The notes: generated by a model not told the origin, from the letters alone. A stretch of DNA of 17,051 nt from Thiotrichaceae bacterium (GCA_027009095.1 JALVDG010000032.1:1-17051), one strand, 5' to 3'. Shown: positions 1-9,294, numbered from the stretch's first letter. Made by a program: numbers and translations.

Positions 1-1380
<1,380 letters not shown>

Positions 1381-1416
1381 AGGTAATGTAATTATATAGA
1401 GCAAAGAGATAGTTCA

Positions 1417-2076
1417 ATGAACGAACGCAGAACAGACGGAATTACCATCGCTTTATCAAAAGGTCGTATTTTTGAAGAAGCTATGCCGCTATTAAAAGCC
1501 GCAGGTATAGAGGCGGTTGATGACCCTGAAACAAGTCGTAAACTTATTTTAGATACGAATCGTGATGATGTTAAGTTAGTTATTATTCGTGCAACCGATG
1601 TGCCAACGTATATACAATACGGTGCTGCTGACCTAGGTGTGACAGGTAAAGATGTGTTGATGGAACATGGTGGTGAAGGTCTTTATGAGTTGCTTGATCT
1701 TAATATTGCGCGTTGTAAGTTAATGACGGCTGGTTTTGCTGATAAGCCATTGCCAGAAGGTCAATTAAAAGTAGCAACTAAGTTTGTAAACTGTACACGT
1801 CGATACTTTGCCGAACAGGGGCGACAGATTGAAATTATCAAACTGTATGGCTCTATGGAGTTAGCCCCCATTGTTGGCTTGGCAGATATTATTGTCGATG
1901 TAGTGCAAACGGGTGGAACGCTAAAAGCCAATGGTTTAGTGCCGCTAGAGCATATGGCAGAAATTAGTTCTCGCATGATTGTGAATAAAGCCTCCATGAA
2001 AATGAAGCATAAAAGATTAAAGTTATTGTTAGATCAAGTAAGCGAAGCAGTAGAAGCACGTAGAGGCTCTGACTAA
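1417..2076 (+). CDS. hisG: ATP phosphoribosyltransferase, short form (HisG-S)
   Basis: HisG condenses ATP and PRPP in the first step of histidine biosynthesis. At 219 residues it is the short form, which lacks the C-terminal histidine-binding domain. By family knowledge it should need the regulatory subunit HisZ, which is not in this window. Visible motifs are [16 protein letters not shown] near the N-terminus, [13 protein letters not shown], and the PRPP-binding loop region around [18 protein letters not shown]. It sits between murA (36 nt upstream) and the DAHP synthase gene (26 nt downstream), probably in one transcript. Confidence 0.95.
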   Translation: MNERRTDGITIALSKGRIFEEAMPLLKAAGIEAVDDPETSRKLILDTNRDDVKLVIIRATDVPTYIQYGAADLGVTGKDVLMEHGGEGLYELLDLNIARCKLMTAGFADKPLPEGQLKVATKFVNCTRRYFAEQGRQIEIIKLYGSMELAPIVGLADIIVDVVQTGGTLKANGLVPLEHMAEISSRMIVNKASMKMKHKRLKLLLDQVSEAVEARRGSD

Positions 2077-2102
2077 GATATGAAAAAGGGGTTAAAAAGG
2101 TT

Positions 2103-3167
2103 ATGAACAGAAAAACGGATGATGTACGTATTGCTAATATAACGCCAGTAGTGACACCTAAAGAATTACAGGATAAATATCCTGTTTCAGAAGTGGCAAG
2201 CAATACTGTATATGATGCGCGCAAGGAGGCACATCGTATTCTTCATGGAGAAGATGACCGTTTATTGGTTGTTGTAGGGCCCTGTTCTATTCATGATGTT
2301 GATGCGGCAATAGAGTATGCCGAAAAATTGCAAGGTTTGCGTGATGAGCTAAAAGATAAATTACATATTATTATGCGTGTTTATTTTGAGAAGCCCCGTA
2401 CAAGTATTGGCTGGAAAGGTTTAATTAATGACCCTGACTTGCAAGGAAAATTTAATATAAAAAAAGGTCTTGGTGTCGCACGTAAACTGTTATTAGATTT
2501 ATCCGAAAAGGGTATGCCCGCAGCGACAGAATACCTTGATTTATTCTCACCTCAGTATATAGCCGATTTAGTGAGCTGGGCGGCAATTGGCGCGCGCACT
2601 ACCGAGAGTCAGGGGCATCGTGAGTTGGCTTCTGGCGTTTCTTGTCCTATCGGCTTTAAAAATGGTACCAATGGGAGTATTGATATTGCAATCAATGCAA
2701 TAAAAGCAGCTTCGCAAGTTCATCATTTTTTATCAGGTACTAAAGAAGGATATACTGCTATCTTTGAAACAAGAGGAAATAACGATTGCCATGTTATTCT
2801 GCGAGGGGGCACTGATATGACAAATTACGATGAAGAAAGTGTCGGTCGTTCAATTAAAGCACTTTCTGAGAAAAACTTGCTAAATAATCTGATGATTGAT
2901 TTCAGTCATGCTAATAGTGAAGGTGATTTTCGCAACCAAATAAAAGTTGCTAGCAGTGTTGCTACGCAAATAGCATCTGGTAATAAGGGTATTAGTGGCG
3001 TTATGATCGAAAGTCATCTCAATGAAGGCAAGCAGAATGCAGAATCTAAACCGAGAGAAGAGTTAATCTACGGACAAAGCATTACCGATGGCTGTATTGG
3101 TTGGGATGATACTGAGGCGGTATTGCGAAAGTTGGCAGATGCTGTTGAACAACGACGTAAGAAATAA
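2103..3167 (+). CDS. aroG: Class I (AroG/AroF-type) 3-deoxy-7-phosphoheptulonate (DAHP) synthase
   Basis: This enzyme condenses PEP and erythrose-4-phosphate, the entry step of the shikimate pathway to aromatic amino acids. The 354-residue protein is collinear with E. coli AroG. It has [12 protein letters not shown] near residue 55, [44 protein letters not shown], the metal/substrate segments DCHVILRGG and MIDFSHANS, and [11 protein letters not shown]. The N-terminal extension (about residues 1-45) is that of the allosterically regulated AroF/G/H enzymes. Which amino acid inhibits it cannot be decided by eye, so the symbol is a best guess among aroF/aroG/aroH. It lies between hisG and hisD, and its stop is one base before the hisD ATG, so translation is probably coupled. 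Confidence 0.95.
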   Translation: MNRKTDDVRIANITPVVTPKELQDKYPVSEVASNTVYDARKEAHRILHGEDDRLLVVVGPCSIHDVDAAIEYAEKLQGLRDELKDKLHIIMRVYFEKPRTSIGWKGLINDPDLQGKFNIKKGLGVARKLLLDLSEKGMPAATEYLDLFSPQYIADLVSWAAIGARTTESQGHRELASGVSCPIGFKNGTNGSIDIAINAIKAASQVHHFLSGTKEGYTAIFETRGNNDCHVILRGGTDMTNYDEESVGRSIKALSEKNLLNNLMIDFSHANSEGDFRNQIKVASSVATQIASGNKGISGVMIESHLNEGKQNAESKPREELIYGQSITDGCIGWDDTEAVLRKLADAVEQRRKK

Positions 3168-3168
3168 A

Positions 3169-4476
3169 ATGATGGATAATCAAGTAAAAATAGAAACGCT
3201 TAACACGCAAGATGACGATTTTTGGACGCGTCTTGATGAAATGTTGGCTTGGGATGGTGTCTCCGATGATGCTGTTTTTAACACAGTAACAGGTATTCTT
3301 CATCAGGTAAAAGAGCAGGGTGATGCTGCGGTTGTTGATTATACGAATCAATTTGACCGTATGGATGCTGCCAGTATGGCTGATTTGGAAATTTCTAAAG
3401 CGTGTTTACAAGCAGCCTTAGAAGGTTTAAGTGAAGAACAACGCACCGCCTTAAAAAAAGCAGCAAGTCGTATCCGTGCATATGCAGAACATCAGAAAAT
3501 GGATTCTTGGGAATATACCGAGGAGGATGGCACGGTGTTAGGGCAGCAAGTAACGCCGCTTGATCGTGTTGGACTGTATGTTCCAGGTGGAAAAGCAGCT
3601 TATCCATCTTCTGTACTAATGAATGCTATTCCTGCAAAAGTAGCAGGTGTGCCAGAGTTAATAATGGTGGTTCCTACACCTGATGGTGAAGTTAATGATT
3701 TAGTCTTTGCAGCCGCCATGATTTCAGGTGTTGACCGTGTATTTGCTATCGGTGGCGCACAAGCGGTAGCAGCTTTAGCTTATGGTACAGAGACCATTCC
3801 GCAAGTAGATAAAGTAGTAGGACCAGGTAATATCTATGTCGCAACTGCTAAACGCATGATTTACGGCACAGTAGGTATTGATATGATTGCAGGACCATCA
3901 GAAATATTGGTGGTGTGTGATGGTGGAACTGACCCCGATTGGATAGCGATGGATTTATTCTCTCAGGCAGAGCACGATGAAGATGCACAATCCATCTTAG
4001 TCAGCCCCGATGCCGAATTTTTAGCAAAAGTACAATCGAGTATCGACAAGCTAATTAAAGAAATGCCACGGGCAGAGATTATTCGCAAATCGTTAGAAAC
4101 GCGTGGTGCTCTTATCCAAGCAAGCAGTATGGACGATGCGATTGAAATCGCTAATTATATTGCACCAGAACATTTAGAGCTATCTGTTGATAATGCGCCA
4201 GAAGTAGCCAAGCAAATTCGTCACGCGGGTGCTATTTTTATGGGGCGTTATACCGCAGAAGCTTTAGGTGATTATTGTGCAGGACCAAACCATGTATTAC
4301 CAACTTCGCGTACAGCAAGATTCTCCTCGCCACTTGGCGTTTACGACTTCCAAAAACGTTCATCAATAATAGGATGCTCAGCAGAAGGGGCTTCAGAATT
4401 AGGTAAAACAGCCTCGATATTAGCACATGGCGAAGGGCTTACTGCTCATGCACGCTCTGCGGAATATCGTATTTAA
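3169..4476 (+). CDS. hisD: Histidinol dehydrogenase HisD
   Basis: HisD carries out the last two NAD-dependent oxidations of histidine biosynthesis (L-histidinol to histidine) as a zinc enzyme. The frame is open from 3088, but that segment lies inside the aroG coding sequence. The first ATG after the aroG stop is at 3169, with a second at 3172. It gives 435 residues, matching E. coli HisD (434). Family motifs include [17 protein letters not shown], a [13 protein letters not shown] stretch, [16 protein letters not shown], the catalytic Glu-His pair in IAPEHLEL, and the zinc-region histidine in [20 protein letters not shown]. There is no strong Shine-Dalgarno, consistent with coupling to aroG. 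The gene hisC, which often follows hisD, is absent. Confidence 0.96.
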   Translation: MMDNQVKIETLNTQDDDFWTRLDEMLAWDGVSDDAVFNTVTGILHQVKEQGDAAVVDYTNQFDRMDAASMADLEISKACLQAALEGLSEEQRTALKKAASRIRAYAEHQKMDSWEYTEEDGTVLGQQVTPLDRVGLYVPGGKAAYPSSVLMNAIPAKVAGVPELIMVVPTPDGEVNDLVFAAAMISGVDRVFAIGGAQAVAALAYGTETIPQVDKVVGPGNIYVATAKRMIYGTVGIDMIAGPSEILVVCDGGTDPDWIAMDLFSQAEHDEDAQSILVSPDAEFLAKVQSSIDKLIKEMPRAEIIRKSLETRGALIQASSMDDAIEIANYIAPEHLELSVDNAPEVAKQIRHAGAIFMGRYTAEALGDYCAGPNHVLPTSRTARFSSPLGVYDFQKRSSIIGCSAEGASELGKTASILAHGEGLTAHARSAEYRI

Positions 4477-4529
4477 AGAGTAGTAAATCAACCAGTTCAA
4501 AGTGTCTCCACTTTTAAAGGCAAGTTTTT

Positions 4530-5279
4530 ATGTCATCATTAAATAGATTAGTTGCGTATACGAACGACTTATTGTCGATTGATAATTTTAAAGATTACGG
4601 ACCCAATGGTTTGCAGGTTGAAGGCAAGCACGAGATACATCGTCTCATCAGTGGTGTTTCAGCAACAGAAAGTCTTATTGATGCTGCCATTGAAAATGAA
4701 GCCGACGTGCTTTTAGTACATCATGGATGGTTTTGGAATAAAGAAAACCCTTGTATCACAGGTGTTAAAAAAAGACGTTTAAAAAAAATGATGGAGCATG
4801 ATATTAGCTTGCTAGCCTATCATTTACCACTTGATGCACATCCCGTTTTAGGTAATAACGCACAATTAGGCGAGCTGTTCGGGTTTTCTAGCGAGGGCGT
4901 AATGGATTCGCAAGGTATCGGCAATTATGGGCGTTTGCGTGAATACACAACTCTTGAAGCTTTGGGAGAAAAAATCGAGCGAGATTTAAAGCGTAAGCCT
5001 TTATTAATTAGTGGTGGTGATCATGCTATCCGTAGAGTGGCTTGGTGCAGTGGTGGCGCACAAGGTTGGATTGATAAAGCAATTGAATTAGGTGTTGATG
5101 TCTTTATCAGTGGTGAAATATCCGAGCATACGGTACATATAGCAAGGGAGTCAGGAATTCATTATATTTCGGCAGGACATCATGCAACAGAGCGTTATGG
5201 TGTAAAGGCTTTAGGTGATCATCTTGCTGCAAAACACGGCTTAGTTCATCGTTTTATCGACATTGATAATCCCGTATAA
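4530..5279 (+). CDS. Nif3/YbgI-like dinuclear metal centre protein
   Basis: This 249-residue protein belongs to the Nif3/YbgI family (often auto-annotated as GTP cyclohydrolase 1 type 2 homologue). The family forms toroidal hexamers with a two-metal site; its cellular reaction is not firmly established. Metal-ligand motifs are visible in order: LLVHHGWFW (His64-His65), YHLPLDAH (His98, Asp102) and GHHATERYG (His217-His218, Glu221). The length matches E. coli YbgI (about 247). It starts 53 nt after hisD and precedes a strong terminator. In many gammaproteobacteria this gene lies between the his block and petABC, as here, apparently a conserved neighbourhood without a known functional link. Confidence 0.92.
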   Translation: MSSLNRLVAYTNDLLSIDNFKDYGPNGLQVEGKHEIHRLISGVSATESLIDAAIENEADVLLVHHGWFWNKENPCITGVKKRRLKKMMEHDISLLAYHLPLDAHPVLGNNAQLGELFGFSSEGVMDSQGIGNYGRLREYTTLEALGEKIERDLKRKPLLISGGDHAIRRVAWCSGGAQGWIDKAIELGVDVFISGEISEHTVHIARESGIHYISAGHHATERYGVKALGDHLAAKHGLVHRFIDIDNPV

Positions 5280-5307
5280 GATTTTTGATAGTAATATATT
5301 ATCGGTA

Positions 5308-5345
5308 AATGCAGTGTGAAATAAAAATTCATACTGCATTTTTTG
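5308..5345 (+). terminator. Rho-independent terminator after the Nif3-like gene
   Basis: A 13-bp stem pairs 5308-5320 with 5328-5340 (core ATGCAGTGTGAA against TTCATACTGCAT, one G-U-type mismatch). The loop is 7 nt (5321-5327), and a run of T follows to 5344. It starts about 28 nt after the stop codon, so it closes the murA-to-Nif3 gene block. Confidence 0.85.
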
Positions 5346-5382
5346 TTTCGACCATACTGTTTTGATTTTAGTATTTTTCAAA

Positions 5383-5454
5383 GTAACTAGTCAGCTTGAA
5401 CTCTATGTTGTCCGATTTCTGGGTTAAAAGTGCTCATTTATACTGAGTAGTTAC
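5383..5454. mobile_element. 72-bp IS66-like MITE with 8-bp target duplication
   Basis: The ends are inverted repeats: GTAACTAGTCAGC on the left and ACTGAGTAGTTAC on the right. The flanking 8-mers TTTTCAAA (5375-5382) and TTCTCAAA (5455-5462) match at 7 of 8 positions. Ends beginning GTAA with an 8-bp duplication are the hallmark of the IS66 family. The interior shares CCGATTTCT and GTTAAAAGTGCTC with the second copy at 16760-16900. It has no coding capacity and looks like a deletion derivative consisting of two transposon ends. The family assignment is inference; the repeat and the duplication are seen directly. Confidence 0.8.
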
Positions 5455-5470
5455 TTCTCAAATATTTTTA

Positions 5471-5608
5471 GTACCTGCGCAAAATTAATCTAACCATTTA
5501 ATCTCCTGTTTTCTGATCCTCTTCGTTATTGCTTTGGTCACATAGCAATGCCTTGAATATTAAAAAAACAGGATAGTAAATTTTGTTAAATTAATTTTGC
5601 TTGGGTAC
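5471..5608. repeat. 138-bp palindromic element with imperfect inverted-repeat arms of about 45-50 bp
   Basis: The left arm begins GTACCTGCGCAAAATTAAT. The reverse complement of the right arm begins GTACCCAAGCAAAATTAAT. Similarity continues inward through a TCTAAC/TTTAAC stretch and a TCCTGTTTT core (5504-5512 against the complement of 5565-5573). The centre has a small hairpin, ATTGCT (about 5528) against AGCAAT (about 5544). On the minus strand the inner part reads as roughly 30 open codons containing YPVFLIFKALLCDQ, which weakly resembles the N-terminal region of IS5-type transposases. It is probably a non-autonomous transposable element or its remnant; the family is uncertain. Confidence 0.7.
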
Positions 5609-5959
5609 TTAATGTGTCTCCGACAATTACGGTATTCGTAGTTGGTTTCCAAAATTACCCTTTTCAGATAAGACTTACTCTCAAGTTTTGTAATTATTTA
5701 AGCATTACCTATTCTCTTTGGGATATATCAAAAATATTTATCTACTTTTTGTGGGGGTTATAGGGATTAAATCTTGACCTTAGTATTCACATAAGCGAGG
5801 ATACTGGCTTTTAAGCATTTGCTTATATGCTATTAAAAAATAGGACTGGTAAATTTTAGACTGAAGATAAAAATATATCGACTGTTTTTTTTTAACTAGA
5901 TGTTTTTTATAAAAAAAACAACAATTTCATTGTTGTGTAAAAGTTGCTCATTTTTGTGT
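5609..5959. other. Gene-free AT-rich stretch upstream of the petABC promoter
   Basis: No ORF with credible coding character is seen on either strand. The stretch contains only small palindromes: TAAGCATTTGCTTA at 5812-5825, an AT-rich dyad around 5902-5919 (GTTTTTTAT followed by a run of A), and ACAACAAT/ATTGTTGT at 5918-5936. Together with the two repeats to its left it looks like an insertion-prone spacer rather than a decayed gene I can name. Confidence 0.5.
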
Positions 5960-6002
5960 TTGATTTAGATCAAGTAAATGTAAATTGTTGTGTAGTTATA
6001 TT
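5960..6002 (+). promoter_or_regulatory. FNR/ANR-type box and -10 of the petABC promoter
   Basis: TTGATTTAGATCAA at 5960-5973 is an exact match to the FNR/ANR consensus TTGAT-N4-ATCAA. A -10 candidate, TATATT, lies at 5997-6002. A start site near 6008 would put the box centre (5966.5) at about -41.5, the classic class II activating position. The implied leader to the petA ATG is about 155 nt. The match and spacing are seen; activation by an FNR homologue under low oxygen is inferred. Confidence 0.75.
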
Positions 6003-6163
6003 GTTTTTTAAATATATTACTGTTGACTTACTTGTTATGAAATAAGTGTCCAGTAGTATGTGACCACATAAGCTTACAAATTGTGCTGAAAAAATGATTG
6101 TTTTTACGGTTTAGTTGGCGTTATGGGGTTCCTATTTTTGTTCAATTCGGGAGTGAGTCAGTA

Positions 6164-6760
6164 ATGGCAAATTCAAAAGTAAATAAGGGTCGTAGGCGCT
6201 TTCTGATTGGGGCTACCTCAGTAGTAGGAGCCGCAGGAACAGCTGCTATCGCTACCCCTTTTATTATGTCACTAACACCAAGTGCAAGGGCTTTGGCGGC
6301 AGGTGCACCAGTGGAAGTGAATGTTTCTAAGATTGAAGAAGGGCAGTTAATACGTGTGATTTGGCGGGGAAAACCTGTATGGATCGTACATCGTTCAAAA
6401 GAAATGGTTGAAATGCTGCCAAGCAATGATGCCAAACTTAAAGATCCTGATTCAGAGGTTGCTAGCCAGCAGCCTCAATTTGCACAAAATGAATACCGCT
6501 CTATTAAGCCAGAATATTTAGTATTAGTTGGTATTTGTACTCACCTTGGTTGTTCACCAACTTTTCGTCCTGAGTTAGCACCTGCCGATTTAGGTGCAGA
6601 TTGGAAAGGTGGGTGGTACTGTCCTTGTCATGGTTCTCGCTTTGATCTAGCAGGTCGTGTCATCAAAGGTTCTCCTGCTGGAAAGAACTTGGAAGTACCT
6701 CCTTATTACTATAAATCTGACTCAACTATTTTAGTTGGTGAAGTCAAAGGAGTGGCATAA
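6164..6760 (+). CDS. petA: Ubiquinol-cytochrome c reductase, Rieske iron-sulfur subunit
   Basis: This is the Rieske [2Fe-2S] subunit of the bc1 complex; it passes the first electron from ubiquinol to cytochrome c1. The chosen start is the ATG at 6164, preceded by GGGAG at 6149-6153 (198 residues). The upstream open extension begins at TTG 6098 and has no family similarity. The N-terminus carries a Tat-type twin arginine (GRRRFLIG, residues 9-16) followed by a hydrophobic anchor to about residue 46. Cluster ligands are in CTHLGC (125-130) and CPCHGS (153-158). The length and the insertion between the boxes are as in other proteobacteria. The TAA overlaps the petB ATG (TAATG), so the operon is translationally coupled. 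An FNR-type box lies about 190 nt upstream. Confidence 0.97.
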   Translation: MANSKVNKGRRRFLIGATSVVGAAGTAAIATPFIMSLTPSARALAAGAPVEVNVSKIEEGQLIRVIWRGKPVWIVHRSKEMVEMLPSNDAKLKDPDSEVASQQPQFAQNEYRSIKPEYLVLVGICTHLGCSPTFRPELAPADLGADWKGGWYCPCHGSRFDLAGRVIKGSPAGKNLEVPPYYYKSDSTILVGEVKGVA

Positions 6761-8151
6761 TGGGTGGATTAGTCAATTGGATTGATGCTCGTTTTCCTTT
6801 AACAAAGGTTTGGAATGAGCACTTGGCGGAATATTATGCGCCAAAAAACTTTAATTCTTGGTACTTCTTTGGCTCTTTAGCCATGCTAGTGCTAGTGATT
6901 CAAATTGTAACAGGCATCTTTTTAACGATGCACTATAAGCCAGATACAGCATTGGCATTTACCTCCGTTGAATACATTATGCGTGATGTGCCAGGTGGCT
7001 GGTTTATACGCTATATGCACTCAACAGGTGCTTCGATGTTCTTTATCGTTGTTTACCTGCATATGTTCCGAGGCTTACTTTATGGCTCCTTTAAAGGACC
7101 CCGTGAATTAGTTTGGTTAATCGGCATGGCGATTTATCTTGCGCTAATGGCTGAAGCATTTATGGGGTACTTACTTCCTTGGGGGCAAATGTCATTCTGG
7201 GGTGCTCAGGTAATTATTAACCTATTTAACACGATCCCTTATATCGGTGAAATTGTTTCGCAGACAATTCGCGGTGACTTCGTAATTTCTGATCCTACCT
7301 TAAATCGTTTCTTCGCATTCCACGTTATTGCAGTACCACTTATTTTAGTTGGTTTGGTCTTTGTGCATATTGTTGCCTTACACGTTGTTGGTTCAAACAA
7401 CCCCGACGGTGTTGAGATTAAGAAACTAAAAGACGACAAGGGTATTCCTTTAGATGGTATCAAGTTCCACCCTTACTACAGTGTGAAAGATATTATGGGT
7501 GTTGTGGTCTTCTTGATAGTATTTTTTGCAATCTTGTTTTTTATTCCTGAAGGCGGTGGCTACTTCTTAGAGCATGCAAACTTTGAGGCTGCTAATCCAT
7601 TGAAAACACCAGAGCATATTGCTCCCGTTTGGTATTTTACGCCATTTTACACGGTGCTTCGTGCAGTTCCTGATCCTTGGTATGGAACATTGGCGATGTT
7701 TGCTGCGATAGCGGTACTCTTTATTCTGCCTTGGTTAGATAAGAACCCTATTAAATCAATTCGTTATAGAAATACAGCACATAAAATCAATATTGTGTGG
7801 TTTGCTGTATTTTTCTTAATCTTAGGTTATTTAGGTGTTATGCCAGTCACCGATTTCTTCCGTGAATTAGGTACACGAGCAACACAAATTTACTTCTTGT
7901 TCTTCTTGGTGACAATGGCTCATAGCAGACCTGAAAAGGCAAAATATATACTATGGTTTATCGCTTTATTTGCCCTAGTATTATTCACAGATTGGTTACG
8001 TTGGAATGATAGTTTTACAGGTCCGCAACGCCATTATTTCTGGATGATGTTAACCTTACCAACTATTTATTTAGCATCTACTTTGTTATTACCAATGTTT
8101 GTATCTCGTTGCAATAAAGAGAAAGAAGTTCCAGAGAGGGTGACAGGATGA
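6760..8151 (+). CDS. petB: Ubiquinol-cytochrome c reductase, cytochrome b subunit (long C-terminal region)
   Basis: This membrane subunit holds hemes bL and bH and the Qo and Qi quinone sites. Heme ligands are visible as His87 and His101 in one helix and His188 and His203 in another. The Qo motif is PVWY (289-292), the variant known from beta/gammaproteobacteria in place of PEWY. The product is 463 residues, longer than the roughly 400-430 usual for this group. The family-type tail LLLPMF...EVPERVTG is present. In front of it lies an additional segment of about 60 residues (roughly 372-430, from TQIYFLFFLVTM through ALFALVLFTDWLRW to GPQRHYFWMM) that looks like extra membrane helices. The start overlaps the petA stop and the stop overlaps the first possible petC ATG. 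Confidence 0.95.
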   Translation: MGGLVNWIDARFPLTKVWNEHLAEYYAPKNFNSWYFFGSLAMLVLVIQIVTGIFLTMHYKPDTALAFTSVEYIMRDVPGGWFIRYMHSTGASMFFIVVYLHMFRGLLYGSFKGPRELVWLIGMAIYLALMAEAFMGYLLPWGQMSFWGAQVIINLFNTIPYIGEIVSQTIRGDFVISDPTLNRFFAFHVIAVPLILVGLVFVHIVALHVVGSNNPDGVEIKKLKDDKGIPLDGIKFHPYYSVKDIMGVVVFLIVFFAILFFIPEGGGYFLEHANFEAANPLKTPEHIAPVWYFTPFYTVLRAVPDPWYGTLAMFAAIAVLFILPWLDKNPIKSIRYRNTAHKINIVWFAVFFLILGYLGVMPVTDFFRELGTRATQIYFLFFLVTMAHSRPEKAKYILWFIALFALVLFTDWLRWNDSFTGPQRHYFWMMLTLPTIYLASTLLLPMFVSRCNKEKEVPERVTG

Positions 8152-8162
8152 GGGAGAGTAAA

Positions 8163-9236
8163 ATGAAATCTATTGTCAAAATGCTTTCAGCAGGTGTCAT
8201 GACATCATTTCTTGTCGCTTCAGTAGCCAATGCAAACAGTGGTGGTGTTCATTTAGACCCCGCAAATATTGATGTGCATAACAAAACCAGTTTATTGCGT
8301 GGTGCAAAAAACTTTGCCAATTATTGTCAGGGTTGTCATTCCTTAAAGTTTAGTCGCGCTAATCGTATTGCGGCGGATACAGGCGTCAGTGATGATCAGA
8401 TTAAAGCGATTATCTTTACCCGTGATGATGAGAATGAGCCTGTTAAACCAGGCGCGCTAATGAAAAGTGCAATCCCTCAAAAAGATGCCGCAAAATGGTT
8501 TGGTACTGCTCCACCCGATTTGTCGCTAGTAGGTCGTTCTCGTGGTGGTGATTGGATTTATAATTATCTAAAATCATTCTACTCAGATAATAGTCGCCCT
8601 TTTGGTGTTAATAACACAGTATTTAATAATGTTGGTATGCCACATGTATTATTAGATCTACAGGGTGTTCAAGATCCTGTTTATCGTTATGACTTATTAC
8701 ATCATGGGCATGCTGTTGAAGCATCGTTTAAATCGGAAGAGGAGGCTAAAAAAGCTTTAGAAGAAGAACGTAAATTCGAAGTGGTAAAGCTTGATCTGTT
8801 TGGTGAGTCGATTGTTGGTGCTTACGATACAGAGAAAGAAGCAGCTGATTTTGTTGAAGCAAATACAACTTACAAAGTATTGCTCGATAAAAAAGAAGTT
8901 GCATCTTTTGAGACTAAAGAGGAAGCAGATAAATATGTTGACGCAAATCCTGTTAATGGTGCTAAATATAAAGTTGTTCCTAAAAGTGCTTACTCTGTAA
9001 AAGAATCACATAAAGTAGAAAAGGTAATCGATCACCTAGAGTTAGTAAAGCCAGGAAAGCAAAGTCCTGCCGAATACGAGCAAACAATTCGTGATTTAAC
9101 TAACTTCTTAGTTTATGTAAGTGAGCCAGCACAGCTAAATCGTAGCAAATATGGTGTGTTTACACTCATATTCTTGTTTATCTTCTTTATCTTTGCGTAT
9201 TTCTTGAAGAAAGAATACTGGAAAGATGTTCATTAA
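8163..9236 (+). CDS. petC: Ubiquinol-cytochrome c reductase, cytochrome c1 with repeat insertion
   Basis: This is the membrane-anchored periplasmic c-type cytochrome that accepts electrons from the Rieske protein. The frame opens at ATG 8148, overlapping the petB stop, but the ATG at 8163 has AGGGAG seven bases upstream and begins the signal peptide (MKSIVKML...ANA, residues 1-25). Heme attachment is CQGCH (55-59), and the likely axial Met is Met159 in NVGMPHVL. The C-terminal anchor spans about 331-348, followed by KKEYWKDVH. At 357 residues it is about 100 longer than ordinary bacterial cytochrome c1. The excess is an insertion at about 183-293, made of three similar units (ASFKSEEEAKKA, GAYDTEKEAADFV, ASFETKEEADKYV), each followed by a VV/VLL strand. 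The reading frame is intact. Confidence 0.95.
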   Translation: MKSIVKMLSAGVMTSFLVASVANANSGGVHLDPANIDVHNKTSLLRGAKNFANYCQGCHSLKFSRANRIAADTGVSDDQIKAIIFTRDDENEPVKPGALMKSAIPQKDAAKWFGTAPPDLSLVGRSRGGDWIYNYLKSFYSDNSRPFGVNNTVFNNVGMPHVLLDLQGVQDPVYRYDLLHHGHAVEASFKSEEEAKKALEEERKFEVVKLDLFGESIVGAYDTEKEAADFVEANTTYKVLLDKKEVASFETKEEADKYVDANPVNGAKYKVVPKSAYSVKESHKVEKVIDHLELVKPGKQSPAEYEQTIRDLTNFLVYVSEPAQLNRSKYGVFTLIFLFIFFIFAYFLKKEYWKDVH

Positions 9237-9258
9237 GATCAATCTAGTGTAGCATCTC

Positions 9259-9294
9259 AAGCCATTCACCTTATAACAGGTGAGTGGCTTTTTT
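9259..9294 (+). terminator. Rho-independent terminator after petC
   Basis: The stem pairs AAGCCATTCACC (9259-9270) with GGTGAGTGGCTT (9279-9290), 12 bp with one G-U-type pair and an 8-nt loop, followed by a T run to 9294. It separates the bc1 operon from sspA. Confidence 0.88.

Noticed and set aside
3088..3168. In-frame 27-codon extension at the 5' side of hisD
   Set aside because: It lies wholly inside the aroG coding sequence. The ATG at 3169 gives the normal HisD length.
4497..4518. Short AAAGTG/CACTTT hairpin between hisD and the Nif3-like gene as a terminator
   Set aside because: The stem is only about 6 bp with a short T tract, and the genes are closely spaced and co-oriented, so it is too weak to call.
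6051..6076. TATGTG/CACATA dyad in the petA leader as a CRP site
   Set aside because: The half-sites are separated by only two bases, unlike TGTGA-N6-TCACA. It is more likely a chance palindrome.
6098..6163. In-frame upstream extension of petA beginning at a TTG
   Set aside because: It has no Rieske-family similarity and would bury the Tat signal. The ATG at 6164 has a good ribosome binding site.
8791..9000. 69-codon frame overlapping petC
   Set aside because: It is a +1-frame shadow over the lysine-rich repeat insertion of cytochrome c1. The petC frame is continuous.
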